The notes: generated by a model from the sequence alone, not told the origin. A stretch of DNA of 14,541 nucleotides from JBDTLH01 sp039934875 (GCA_039934875.1 JBDTLH010000214.1:1-14541); one strand, 5' to 3'. Shown: positions 6,606 through 14,349, counted from the stretch's first letter. A program made the numbers and translations.

Positions 6606-7112
6606 CTAGCGGCCAGCCGGCAACTGCTCCGCGATCTGATCCACAATGCGATCCACCGGCAACCCCGCGTCCAGGATCAACGCCTCATCCTCTGCCGGCT
6701 CTTGAAGCGCGGCGAATTGGCTCGGCAGCAACGTCTCCGGCATGTAGTGTCCGGTGCGTCCCAACAGCCGGGCGTCAAAGAGTTCGTAGCTCCCTCGCAA
6801 ATACACGAAGCGCAATTGGGCTGGATCGATATTCGCGCGCAGGGTATCGCGATAGGAGCGCTGCAGCGCGGAGCAAGCCAGCACCGTCCCCGCATCTGCC
6901 GCCGCAGCCCATCGTGCTATCGCATTGTGCAGCGCTTCCAGCCAGGGCGTGCGGTCTTGATCGGTGAGGGGAACGCCCCGCCTCATCTTCTGCACGTTCT
7001 CCGCCGAATGGAAGCTGTCGGCGTCCGCGAAGGCCCACCCCAGACGCTGGGCCAGCGCTCCTCCGACCGTGGTCTTCCCCGATCCCGACACTCCCATCAC
7101 TACAATTACCAT
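6606..7112 (-). CDS. gntK: Gluconokinase
   Basis: This 168-residue P-loop kinase matches the short GntK family, which phosphorylates D-gluconate to 6-phosphogluconate with ATP and feeds the pentose phosphate or Entner-Doudoroff pathway. Walker A is GVSGSGKTT at 7-15. Other family blocks are FADADSFHS, KMRRGVPLTDQDRTPWL, ACSALQRSYRDTLR and FVYLRG, followed by ML-type GHYMPETLLPSQFAALQEP and a closing VDRIVDQI segment. Length is typical (about 165-180). The ATG at 7112 has a GGGAGAG stretch upstream and overlaps the end of trmFO by 7 bases (ATGGTAA), so it is probably translated by coupling to trmFO. A longer frame extends upstream but only as an out-of-frame shadow of trmFO. No gluconate permease or dehydratase is nearby. 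Confidence 0.93.
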   Translation of the reverse strand: MVIVVMGVSGSGKTTVGGALAQRLGWAFADADSFHSAENVQKMRRGVPLTDQDRTPWLEALHNAIARWAAAADAGTVLACSALQRSYRDTLRANIDPAQLRFVYLRGSYELFDARLLGRTGHYMPETLLPSQFAALQEPAEDEALILDAGLPVDRIVDQIAEQLPAGR

Positions 7113-8572
7113 TCTTCTCTCCCGGCCAGAATGGTTTGCGACGAAGTTCTCCACCACTGATCGAAGGCGGCAAGGGCGGATTCGCAGACCAGGCGATGGC
7201 GCTCCTTCTTGTCGCGTACTTTGCGGCGCACCTCTTCCGGTAGTTGGGGCAGCAGGTCGAAGGTAATGTTGGCGGGTTGGAAATTTTTTGCGTCCGCGTG
7301 CGTGATGTAGTGGATGAGCGAGCCCAGGGCGGTAGAGCGGGGTGCGACACAGACAGGAATGTCTGTGTTGCAGACATCCCCAAGGTGGAGAGGGGTGTCT
7401 GTGCCACAAATATCCCCAAAACCATCTAAGGAAGCGGTGGCACAGACATTCTTGTCTGTGTTACGGGCGAGATGGACGGCGTAGATCGCGGCGAGCAGGC
7501 CGGCGGCAATAGATTCGGTGTAGCCTTCGACGCCGCAGATTTGTCCGGCAAAGAATAGGTTGGGCTGCCGGCGCAGTTGCAGAGTTTCGGCAAGCTGGGT
7601 GGGTGCGTTGAGATAGGTGTTGCGGTGGATCTGCCCGTAGCGCAGAAATTTCGCATTCTCCAGGCCGGGGATGAGGCGCAGGACCCGCGCCTGGTCCGAC
7701 CATTTAAGGTGGTTCTGAAAACCAACGAGGTTGTAGCTGTCGGCGCGCAGGTTCTCGCTGCGCAGTTGCACCACAGCATGGGGAATTTTGCCGGTGCGCG
7801 GGTCGCGCAGCCCCACCGGTTTCATGGGACCGAAGCGCAGGGTGTCGCGTCCGCGGCGGGCGGTCACCTCAATCGGCAGGCAGCCTTCGAAGTAATTGAG
7901 CCTCTCCCACTCGTGCGCATCGGCGGGTTCGCCGGCGATCAGGGCGTCGAGAAAGCGGTCGTATTCTTCTTTAGTGAAAGGACAGTTGATGTAGTCGGCG
8001 GTGCCTTTGTCCCAGCGCGCGGCGTAATAAACGCGACTGAAGTCGATGGAATCTTTTTCGACGATGGGCGAGATCGAGTCGTAGAAGGCAAGGTGCGCGC
8101 TTCCGGTGAGGCGGGGGATGTCGGCGGAGAGCGCGTCGGAGGTGAGCGGGCCGGTGGCGACGATGGTGAGGCCGTTTGCTTCGTCGATGTGGGTGACCTC
8201 TTCGCGATGGAGCGTGATGCGCGGTTCGGCTTCGATCGCGGCTTTGATGTTGGCGGAGAAGAGGACGCGATCAACGGCGAGGGCGTGTCCGGCAGGGACG
8301 GCGGACTGGTCGGCGCAGCGCAGCAGGGCGGAGCCGGCGCGGCGCATCTCCTGCTTGAGCAGCCAGGGAGCGGTGTTGGGCGACTCGGATTTGAGCGAGT
8401 TGGAGCAGACCAGCTCGCCGAAGTCTCCAGTCTGGTGCGCCGGAGTCATCTTTACCGGGCGCATCTCGTAGAGGTCCACATCGACGCCGAAGCGGGCGAG
8501 GGTGAGAGCGGCCTCTGAGCCTGCGAGTCCGGCGCCAAGGACCTTGACGGAGTTGCTGGGGGAATCGGACAC
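7106..8572 (-). CDS. trmFO: TrmFO, folate- and FAD-dependent tRNA (uracil-54-C5) methyltransferase, with a repeat-encoded insertion
   Basis: TrmFO makes 5-methyluridine at position 54 of tRNA using methylenetetrahydrofolate and reduced FAD. The N-terminal Rossmann motif is G13-x-G15-x-x-G18 (VLGAGLAGSEAAL). C56 (GELVCSNS) and C231 (FEGCLPIEV) correspond to the two conserved functional cysteines of the B. subtilis enzyme. The blocks TPAHQTG, YINCPF, RFGPMKPVGL and FFAGQICGVEGYTESIAAGLLAA are also present. From the GTG at 8572 the protein has 488 residues, longer than the usual 435-470. The excess is explained by about 38 residues (372-409, four cysteines) encoded by tandem palindromes at 7347-7461. 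They sit in the usually short, variable linker before STALGSLIHYI. The reading frame is intact. GTG at 8572 gives the family-like start MSDSPSNSVKVLGAG; GTG at 8581 or TTG at 8635 are possible. Head-to-head with the 8628 gene; overlaps gntK. Confidence 0.93.
   Translation of the reverse strand: MSDSPSNSVKVLGAGLAGSEAALTLARFGVDVDLYEMRPVKMTPAHQTGDFGELVCSNSLKSESPNTAPWLLKQEMRRAGSALLRCADQSAVPAGHALAVDRVLFSANIKAAIEAEPRITLHREEVTHIDEANGLTIVATGPLTSDALSADIPRLTGSAHLAFYDSISPIVEKDSIDFSRVYYAARWDKGTADYINCPFTKEEYDRFLDALIAGEPADAHEWERLNYFEGCLPIEVTARRGRDTLRFGPMKPVGLRDPRTGKIPHAVVQLRSENLRADSYNLVGFQNHLKWSDQARVLRLIPGLENAKFLRYGQIHRNTYLNAPTQLAETLQLRRQPNLFFAGQICGVEGYTESIAAGLLAAIYAVHLARNTDKNVCATASLDGFGDICGTDTPLHLGDVCNTDIPVCVAPRSTALGSLIHYITHADAKNFQPANITFDLLPQLPEEVRRKVRDKKERHRLVCESALAAFDQWWRTSSQTILAGREEW
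7347..7461. repeat. Three tandem hairpin palindromes inside trmFO
   Basis: Hairpin one pairs ACACAGACA (7347-7355) with TGTCTGTGT (7360-7368) around a GGAA loop. Hairpin two pairs CAGACA-T-CCCC (7371-7381) with GGGG-TGTCTG (7392-7401), with one bulged base. Hairpin three pairs CACAGACA (7441-7448) with TGTCTGTG (7453-7460) around TTCT. One and three share the same 8-bp stem. On the coding strand they give peptides such as DICGTDTP and CNTDIPVCV. The same type of palindrome is, to my knowledge, dispersed in Acidobacteria genomes; I cannot verify copy number here. Confidence 0.85.
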
Positions 8573-8627
8573 TACTACCACTCTAAATGCGGCTTGAAAG
8601 TTGTGGGGCAAAGCTTGAGACTGTGGT
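8573..8627. promoter_or_regulatory. Shared divergent control region between trmFO and the unknown gene
   Basis: Only 55 bp separate the preferred start codons of the two head-to-head genes, so promoters for one or both must lie here or inside the neighbouring coding sequences. I see no convincing -35/-10 pair. Confidence 0.3.
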
Positions 8628-9326
8628 TTGCTCAATTATTTCAACTACTTCACTGAGATCGAGGAGCGCTTTTCACAGCGTAAAGGCGTGATTCATATGC
8701 TCTCCACGCTGGATTGGGCGTTGGTGGAGATGTGGAAGGACGCGGGGGTGCCGCTGGAGGCGGTGTTGCGCGGGGTGGATGCGGCTTTTGATCATTGGGA
8801 GAAGCGCCCGGCGAGACATAAACTGCGCAAAATCAATAGTTTAGCGTTTTGTGCGCAGGAGGTGCTGGTGGCGGGGCAGGAGATGGCGGCGGCAGGGGTG
8901 GGGGGGAGTAGTCCGGTCAACCTCGAGCGGGAGACCGGGTTTGAGGCGGGGAGAATCAGCGATTACATTGAAGATAATGGAGTCAGGCTGGCTGGGGCGA
9001 CGCTTCCAAAGGACGCAAAAAAGGCGCAAAAAGAGGCGGTTTTTGCGCTTAAAACGTTGTCGAATCAGGTAAAAAATGGCGTTTTGGGGAATGAGGCGGT
9101 GGAACGGCACTTAACGGTGCTGGAGGAGAAGTTGTACGCTTCCGTACTGACCGCTACCCCCGATGGGGAGCTGGTGGAGTTGCGCGCGGAGGCGGAGCGG
9201 GAGATCGCGCCCTACAAACGCAAGATGCAGGCCGCGCAGATCGCGCAATTGCAGCAGCAGTTCATTCATAAGCGGCTGCTGGAAAAGTGCGGCATTCCAA
9301 GGCTGAGTCTGTTCTACTTGTCGTGA
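8628..9326 (+). CDS. Conserved protein of unknown function, probably typical of Acidobacteriota
   Basis: The 232-residue product has no signal peptide or membrane segment and is probably cytoplasmic. The N-terminal half (NYFNYFTEIEERF, then STLDWALVEMWKDAGVPLEAVLRGVDAAFDHWE) is helical. It resembles a protein I believe recurs in Acidobacteriota genomes, but I know no function for it. A Gly/Ala-rich linker near 85-95 follows. The C-terminal half is charged and helical, with a probable coiled coil around 170-215 (ELVELRAEAEREIAPYKRKM, AAQIAQLQQQF). The TTG at 8628 is chosen because it retains the conserved-looking NYFNYFTEIEERF start; a stop codon lies just upstream in frame. An ATG at 8697 with AAAGG ahead of it would cut that block off. 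It is divergent from trmFO, 55 bp apart, and 86 bp upstream of an rRNA methyltransferase gene. This placement hints at RNA biology, but that is inference. Confidence 0.75.
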   Translation: MLNYFNYFTEIEERFSQRKGVIHMLSTLDWALVEMWKDAGVPLEAVLRGVDAAFDHWEKRPARHKLRKINSLAFCAQEVLVAGQEMAAAGVGGSSPVNLERETGFEAGRISDYIEDNGVRLAGATLPKDAKKAQKEAVFALKTLSNQVKNGVLGNEAVERHLTVLEEKLYASVLTATPDGELVELRAEAEREIAPYKRKMQAAQIAQLQQQFIHKRLLEKCGIPRLSLFYLS

Positions 9327-9412
9327 GGTAGCGGCGTTTTCCTGGGCGCGAGGAGAACGGTCGCGGCAGGACGGGCGCTTCAAGGGTGGGGCATCGCACA
9401 CAGAGGATTTGA

Positions 9413-10738
9413 GTGGAATTGCAGATTGAGAAGCTGATTTATGGGGGCGACGGGCTGGCGCGCCAGAATGGGAAATCGGTGTTCGTGCCGTTCGTGCTGC
9501 CAGGTGAGCGGGTCGCGGCGGAGGTTAAGGAAGATAAGAAGAGCTTTGCCCGCGCGCAGGTGGAGAGGGTGCTGGAAGCATCCCCCGACCGCGTGGTTGC
9601 GCCTTGCCCCTACTTCGAACGCTGCGGAGGCTGCCACTACCAGCACGCGTCCTATGAGGCGCAGGTTGAATTCAAGCGCGGTATTTTGATGGAGTCGCTG
9701 AAGCGGACCGCGGGAATCGATTTGCAGGCGATGGGGGTACCGATACAGGTGATCGCATCTGCTGAGCCGTTTGGTTATCGTAACCGCACGCGGGTGCATT
9801 TGGAGCACGCCCCGAGGTTCAGCCTGGGGTATTATCGCGGCGGGACGCATGAGCTGCTGGCGGTGGAGCAGTGTCCGATCAGCTCTCCGCTGATCAATCA
9901 TGCGCTGCAGGCGCTGTGGGACATTGGCAATCACGCGGGCATACCGCGGGCGGTGAGGGAGATTGAAATCTTTGCCGAGGACCAGGATGCGGAGTGCCTG
10001 ATCGAGCTTTATGTGGGCGATGGGCGGCCCAGCGAGGGCGAGTTGGACCGCTTCGCGCAGGCGGTGCAGCGGGCGCTGCCGGAGTGCGTAGGCATCCACG
10101 GCTTCGCGCCGGTAAAGGCGGGCGTGATGCGGCAGATCGCGTCGGCGGGAGAGGCGGCGCTCGATTACCATGCGGCGGGGAGCACCTATCGGGTGAGCGC
10201 GGGATCGTTTTTTCAAGTGAACCGCCACCTGCTCAGCCAGTTTGTGGCGCTGGTCACGCATGGGGCGAGTCACGGAACCCAAGGCAAGCGCGCGCTCGAC
10301 CTCTATGCGGGGGCGGGGCTGTTCGCGCTGCCTTTGAGCGACAGTTATCAGGAGGTGTTCGCGGTGGAGGCGTCTCCCTTCTCGTTTGCGGATTTGCAGG
10401 CGAACCTGCCGGAGACGGCGCACACCTACTGCCAGACCACGGAGAGCTTTCTCAAGCAGCGGGGGGAAGACGTGCTGGCGCCCGATCTTGCGATCGTGGA
10501 TCCGCCGCGCGCGGGAGTCGGAGTGGAGGGTGCGAAGCTGCTGGCCTCGACCCTGCCGCTGGAGATACGCTACGTATCCTGCGATCCGGTGACGCTGGCG
10601 CGGGATTTGAAGGTGTTGCTGGCCTCGGGCTATGGGATTGAGGAGGTGTATATGGTGGACATGTTTCCCCAGACCATGCATGTAGAGAGCTTTGTCAGGT
10701 TGAGGTCGAGCAGGAGGATAGGCAAGTCCGATTTGTGA
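9413..10738 (+). CDS. rlmD: 23S rRNA (uracil-C5)-methyltransferase of the RlmD/TrmA family
   Basis: The 441-residue enzyme transfers a methyl group from S-adenosylmethionine to C5 of a uridine, in the RlmD case U1939 of 23S rRNA. Residues 1-60 form a TRAM RNA-binding domain (EKLIYGGDGLARQNGKSVFVPFVLPGE). Four cysteines for a 4Fe-4S cluster are present: C65, C71 and C74 (CPYFERCGGC) and C154 (EQCP). The SAM motif is LDLYAGAGLF (295-304), followed by DPPRAG (363-368). The nucleophile is C390 in VSCDP, and the base is probably E425 in HVESF. AGAGGA lies 5 bases before the GTG start. All catalytic and cluster residues are kept, so it should be active. RlmC, or a dual-specific RlmCD, cannot be excluded by motif alone, so the symbol is the best guess. 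Confidence 0.9.
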   Translation: MELQIEKLIYGGDGLARQNGKSVFVPFVLPGERVAAEVKEDKKSFARAQVERVLEASPDRVVAPCPYFERCGGCHYQHASYEAQVEFKRGILMESLKRTAGIDLQAMGVPIQVIASAEPFGYRNRTRVHLEHAPRFSLGYYRGGTHELLAVEQCPISSPLINHALQALWDIGNHAGIPRAVREIEIFAEDQDAECLIELYVGDGRPSEGELDRFAQAVQRALPECVGIHGFAPVKAGVMRQIASAGEAALDYHAAGSTYRVSAGSFFQVNRHLLSQFVALVTHGASHGTQGKRALDLYAGAGLFALPLSDSYQEVFAVEASPFSFADLQANLPETAHTYCQTTESFLKQRGEDVLAPDLAIVDPPRAGVGVEGAKLLASTLPLEIRYVSCDPVTLARDLKVLLASGYGIEEVYMVDMFPQTMHVESFVRLRSSRRIGKSDL

Positions 10739-10784
10739 TGCTCTTGATGTACTTCGACGGCAATGAGCTTAGGCTGAAATATCC

Positions 10785-11777
10785 CTAATTCGCCTTCATA
10801 TAGACGTAGAGATTGAAAGTGGTCTGTGATTGCGCCCCCGAGCCCAACTGAAGCGCCGCCTCCGGAGTGGGCGATCCAGTGGCCTGCATGGTCAACCCGG
10901 TGAACATGTAACCTGCCGGGGCGGAAGGACTTGCGCTTACAATCCAGGCACCCTGCGGCAACGAATTGGGCCCAGGATTTGTCGCCGCGACCGCGGCAAT
11001 CTGCACCCCCAGCAGGTTTTCCGAGGCCTGCGCCCGCGCGGCCTCAGCCTGTGTCTGTGCGTTAAGGCCCTGTTCGCTCTGTTTGGCGCGAATTTGCTCT
11101 GCCGTAGCCGCCGAAAACGCCTGATTCAGAGCGCCGCCGGAGAAGTTGCTGATCGCGTTATCGGTATATTTTTCAGCTACTTGCAGCACCTGCGCGTCTG
11201 CCTGCTGGCGCAGCAGCGCCTCCGTCTGCAGATCATCCGGAGTAACTCCCGTATTTTGTTGTGCTTGCATGGTCTGGGTATTGAGGTCAGGATTGATGCG
11301 CATGAGCTGCGACGCCGGAATGCCGCCTACAGAGTCCGCATCATGGGCTTTCAAGGCATAGGGTACGCTGGCCAGGAGCGCGCGACTAACCCTAATGGAA
11401 TCAGGAGATTGCACCGCAATCCAGCGCGCTTCGCCGGAGAGAAACAGATCCAGCGGAACCCCGCCGGGGGTGGTCACGCCGAGCAGCAGAGAGTAGTGGC
11501 CCGAGGCGTCGGTGGTGATTTGCTGGGTCTCTTGCCAGAGGGGCGAGCCGCCCTGTTGGGTGGTATAGAGAACGGCGGTTACGGAATGGGAGCCGATAAC
11601 CGGATTTCCTTGGGAATCAGTGAGATAGCCGCTATACCGGAGGATGCTGGGGAGCGACAATACCCCGCTTTTCACGGTTTCCACGGGATTCGGGCGCAGC
11701 ACCACGGTGTCGTCACTGGCCCAGAGCGAAGCCGGTAATATAGCCAGCAAAGCGATGAAAACAGGCAGTTTGCGCAT
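10785..11777 (-). CDS. Secreted protein with a beta-sandwich domain and coiled-coil stalk, unknown role
   Basis: The 330-residue product has a clear signal peptide (MRKLPVFIALLAILPASLWA, cleavage before SDD). Residues 42-122 form a module that I recall from many Acidobacteria exported proteins: YSGYLTDSQGNPVIGSHSV, LWQETQQITTDASGHYSLLLG, GVPLDLFLSGEARWIAVQ. SVPYALKAHDADSVGG follows. Residues 170-270 are Gln/Ala-rich with heptad character (EALLRQQADAQVLQVAEKY, AAEAARAQASENLLG-like), suggesting a trimeric or dimeric stalk. The tail is a small beta-rich region (FNLYVYMKAN). The layout resembles fibre proteins, and in related genes the stalk often leads to a head domain; the head is short here. 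AGAGGA 7 bases before the ATG at 11777 decides that start over the ATG at 11819. It converges with the rRNA methyltransferase gene. Confidence 0.72.
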   Translation of the reverse strand: MRKLPVFIALLAILPASLWASDDTVVLRPNPVETVKSGVLSLPSILRYSGYLTDSQGNPVIGSHSVTAVLYTTQQGGSPLWQETQQITTDASGHYSLLLGVTTPGGVPLDLFLSGEARWIAVQSPDSIRVSRALLASVPYALKAHDADSVGGIPASQLMRINPDLNTQTMQAQQNTGVTPDDLQTEALLRQQADAQVLQVAEKYTDNAISNFSGGALNQAFSAATAEQIRAKQSEQGLNAQTQAEAARAQASENLLGVQIAAVAATNPGPNSLPQGAWIVSASPSAPAGYMFTGLTMQATGSPTPEAALQLGSGAQSQTTFNLYVYMKAN

Positions 11778-11906
11778 GGGGTAATCCTCTGCGCAGGGAG
11801 TGGCACGTGAAATACCCAATCTGCAGATGGTAGATAAAAAAACGCTAATTATCGATCGATTTCGATGATTATTGCGTCTTTCTGCTGGTTTCGCGGTGTA
11901 TTTTGC

Positions 11907-12662
11907 CTAACGCCCGAGAGAGAGGCGGTGGGCGAGCCACTCCGGGAGGCCAGCTCTCCTGATTTTGTTTTGCGCCCCGGCGATGTTATAGGGTACGCGA
12001 TAGAAGGTGATGCTGTTCTCCTGTGGCAGCCAGAGGGCGAAGGCGGCACGGAAATCGCCATCCCTCGGCTGACCGATGGATCCGGGGTTGATCAGGTAGC
12101 CGGCGCCGGGCTGCATCTCGAATGTCCATTGCTCCAGTTCGGTATCGGATTGGTAATCGGGGATGATGCGGAAGCACTTGCCGTCGGCTTCGGCAAAGCC
12201 GCCTTGAATGTGGGTGTGACCGAAGAGATTCAGCGCGACGCGGGCCTCCGCCAGGGTTTGGCAGCCGTCCACGACGTCGATGAGGTAATGGTCTTCGTCG
12301 AAGGGGGAGCCGTGGGAGAGCTGGGCGGGGAAGCCATCGCAGGTGATGGGACCGGCGGGCAGATCATGGACCCATTCGAGATGCTCGGGGGTAAGCTGAT
12401 CGCGGGTCCAGAGGGCGGACATCGCGGCGGCGGCGTTGAAGTCGTGGGGCTCGACTATTCCGGAGCAGGCTTTATCGTGGTTGCCGCGGACGAAGGTGTC
12501 ACCGATGCGGCGAGAGAGGGTGATGACTTCGTTGGGAGATGCGCCGTATCCCACGAGATCGCCCAAGTTCCACACCCGGTCGTAGGCGGGCGCGGCGTTG
12601 AGGCAGGCATCGAATGCCTCAATATTGGCGTGCAGGTCGGAGATGATAAGTATGCGGGCCAT
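11907..12662 (-). CDS. Calcineurin-like metallophosphoesterase
   Basis: The 251-residue protein carries the full two-metal signature of the metallophosphoesterase superfamily: D9-x-H11 (ISDLHAN), G34-D35 (NLGDLVGYG), G60-N61-H62-D63, H117 (QLSHGSP), and G148-H149-T150-H151. These bind two metal ions and hydrolyse phosphomonoesters or phosphodiesters. Length and the VGYGASPNEVI segment fit the YfcE/Metallophos_2 group of small cytosolic phosphodiesterases, whose natural substrates are mostly unknown. The ATG at 12662 gives the usual MARILIISDLHAN start; a GTG at 12695 would add 11 residues. Neither has a strong Shine-Dalgarno sequence. It stands alone, with 129 bp to the secreted protein gene downstream. 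Confidence 0.9.
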   Translation of the reverse strand: MARILIISDLHANIEAFDACLNAAPAYDRVWNLGDLVGYGASPNEVITLSRRIGDTFVRGNHDKACSGIVEPHDFNAAAAMSALWTRDQLTPEHLEWVHDLPAGPITCDGFPAQLSHGSPFDEDHYLIDVVDGCQTLAEARVALNLFGHTHIQGGFAEADGKCFRIIPDYQSDTELEQWTFEMQPGAGYLINPGSIGQPRDGDFRAAFALWLPQENSITFYRVPYNIAGAQNKIRRAGLPEWLAHRLSLGR

Positions 12663-13278
12663 GGAAGCGTGCGCGGTGGGGGGACCGTTCGTCACTCCGC
12701 TATGTTACTAGAAGAACCTGTCCGGCCGCCCTTTTGCTGATGCGAAAATGCGGACTCCTTATGAGAAATTGACTAGTGTGATGGAGTGACGGGATTGAGG
12801 CGCGTCAGTTACACGACCAGGAGAGTTTAGCAAGACCCTGAGCAGGCTATTCCGACGTTGCCACGGATTTTTTCGCGGAAAGAGGGCACTCAGGATGGGA
12901 GCCAACACATTAATTAAGAGTCTTAGCGCGAAAGCCGAACAGAGAACGGGAATTCTCTGTTCGGCTGCAAGTCTCTGGTGAAGAGAATTTGCTGTACCCA
13001 TTTGCCGGGGCCCGGCACCTGATGGCTGGGTTCTGCTTAAGTAGGAGCAGTTGGAGTACCAAAGCGTATGGCAGCTTTAAGAGGCTAATGAATGCAGAGG
13101 ATCGGAGTGTTTTCCACAGGCGGTGCTACATCCGGTGCTACGGTTTTGCGGAATACTGTTGGCATGATGCTATGAAAACGCATATTGGAGAGTTGAGCCT
13201 GAAGAGAATAACGGCAAGAGCCTGGCTTAACAAAAAAAGCGAGTAAGCTGTCACTGAATAGTGAAGGGAGCCATGCGC
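12663..13278. other. 616-bp stretch without a convincing gene
   Basis: Short frames exist on both strands (12759-13001 minus and 12989-13246 plus), but their products have no recognisable motif, mixed composition and no good Shine-Dalgarno. The stretch holds a perfect 14-bp stem-loop (see 12933-12966). It must also contain the promoters of the divergent phosphoesterase and hydrolase genes, which I cannot place with confidence. Codon-like GC bias is lower here than in neighbouring genes, consistent with non-coding or decayed DNA. Confidence 0.6.
12933..12966. repeat. Perfect 14-bp inverted repeat (stem-loop)
   Basis: AGCCGAACAGAGAA (12933-12946) pairs without mismatch with TTCTCTGTTCGGCT (12953-12966) around the 6-nt loop CGGGAA. 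No T-tract of useful length follows on either side, only TTT on the minus side. A terminator is therefore possible but not typical; a protein-binding palindrome or a miniature-element core are alternatives. Confidence 0.8.
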
Positions 13279-14349
13279 ATGAGTTATCGGAAGCGGTACA
13301 TTCGGAATATCGCAGTGAAGATTACGCAATCGTTGCGGCTGCCCTTGCTCGGTGTTGTCGCGCTACTTATGTTCGGGGCGCAGACGGCGGTGTGGGCGAC
13401 GGAGCACAAGCCGGCAGCGTGTGAGGACCAAACGCCGCACCAGATCCGTATGGTGAGGGTCGCACCCGGGGTCGAGCTGGAGGTGCTGGACTGGGGTGGC
13501 ACGGGCAAGACGATGGTGCTGCTCACCGGGCTGGGCGACAACGCGCACGTGTTCGATCAATTCGCGTTCCAGTTCACCGACTATTTTCATGTCGTCGGCA
13601 TTACCCGCCGCGGGTTCCTGCCGTCGAGCCAGCCGCGGAACGGCTACGACGTTGCCACCCGGGCAGCGGACGACATCGCGGTGCTCGACGCACTCGAGAT
13701 CGACAAGGCTGTGTTTGTCGGGCATTCCCTGGCGGGCTCGGAATTGAGCAGGCTGGGGCTGGCGTATGGAGGGCGGGTGGACAAGCTGGTCTATCTGGAT
13801 GCGGCTGACCTGGCGGAACGCTTCTCGCCCTCGCGCCGCGAGCCGCCTGGAGCGCAGCCGCTTTTTACTGAGGCAAGCTTGAAGTCATTGTGGGATTTTC
13901 AAGCTGCTTCGGCGCGTTATACCGCACTGCGTGAACCTAACCAGTCAGTCTGCCTAAACATGAAGTTCGACGCAAACGGAGCAATTACGGAGCCCACGTC
14001 ACCGCAATTTGTCACGGACAAGCTGCTGGCGGGTGTCGCCGGAGCGGTGAATCCGCCAACCAATTGGGCAAAGATCAAGGCGCCACGGCTGGGCATCTTC
14101 GCCCCCTTCACGCTTAGCGACAGGCAAGCGTGGTATTGGTATCTGAGCGCCGCCAAGAGAGCCGAATTCGATGACGCGTGGCCGCCTATTATTGCCTGGT
14201 TCAAAAGGACAGATGCGAAGTTTGCCGAGGGAAATTCGGGCAACACGTTCACCCTGCCGGGCGCTCCACACTATATCTATATCAACAACGAGGCGCAGGT
14301 CGTGCGCTGGATGCGGAAGTTCCTGGGGATACCGCCCCGGGAGAGTTGA
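13279..14349 (+). CDS. Exported alpha/beta hydrolase
   Basis: The 356-residue protein begins with a basic n-region and a hydrophobic segment (LPLLGVVALLMFGAQTAVWA, residues 21-40), a signal peptide or anchor. The alpha/beta hydrolase fold follows: VLLTGLGDNAHVF (oxyanion region, 80-92), GITRRGFLPSSQP, the nucleophile elbow G-H-S150-L-A-G, VYLDAAD (acid candidates D174 or D177) and a C-terminal GAPHYIYINN with H331 as likely catalytic histidine. The substrate cannot be deduced; esterases, lactonases and haloalkane dehalogenase-like enzymes share this core. The ATG at 13279 is preferred because GAAGGGAG ends 8 bases upstream. The ATG at 13273 would be too close to it, and the GTG at 13261 lies before it. 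It is followed at the right edge by repeats resembling an insertion-element end. Confidence 0.88.
   Translation: MSYRKRYIRNIAVKITQSLRLPLLGVVALLMFGAQTAVWATEHKPAACEDQTPHQIRMVRVAPGVELEVLDWGGTGKTMVLLTGLGDNAHVFDQFAFQFTDYFHVVGITRRGFLPSSQPRNGYDVATRAADDIAVLDALEIDKAVFVGHSLAGSELSRLGLAYGGRVDKLVYLDAADLAERFSPSRREPPGAQPLFTEASLKSLWDFQAASARYTALREPNQSVCLNMKFDANGAITEPTSPQFVTDKLLAGVAGAVNPPTNWAKIKAPRLGIFAPFTLSDRQAWYWYLSAAKRAEFDDAWPPIIAWFKRTDAKFAEGNSGNTFTLPGAPHYIYINNEAQVVRWMRKFLGIPPRES

Noticed and set aside
7577..8518. 313-codon plus-strand frame opposite trmFO
   Set aside because: Antisense shadow with repetitive V/G/A content and no family resemblance.
9380..10681. 433-codon minus-strand frame opposite rlmD
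   Set aside because: Arg/His/Leu-rich antisense shadow of a gene with intact catalytic motifs.
12759..13001. 80-codon minus-strand frame
   Set aside because: No motif or ribosome binding site, and it overlaps the perfect stem-loop region.
13157..13178. TTGGCATGATGCTATG as a sigma-54 promoter
   Set aside because: The -24 half is suggestive but the -12 TTGC element is missing.
12989..13246. 85-codon plus-strand frame upstream of the hydrolase
   Set aside because: Non-ATG start without Shine-Dalgarno, atypical composition and no recognisable motif.
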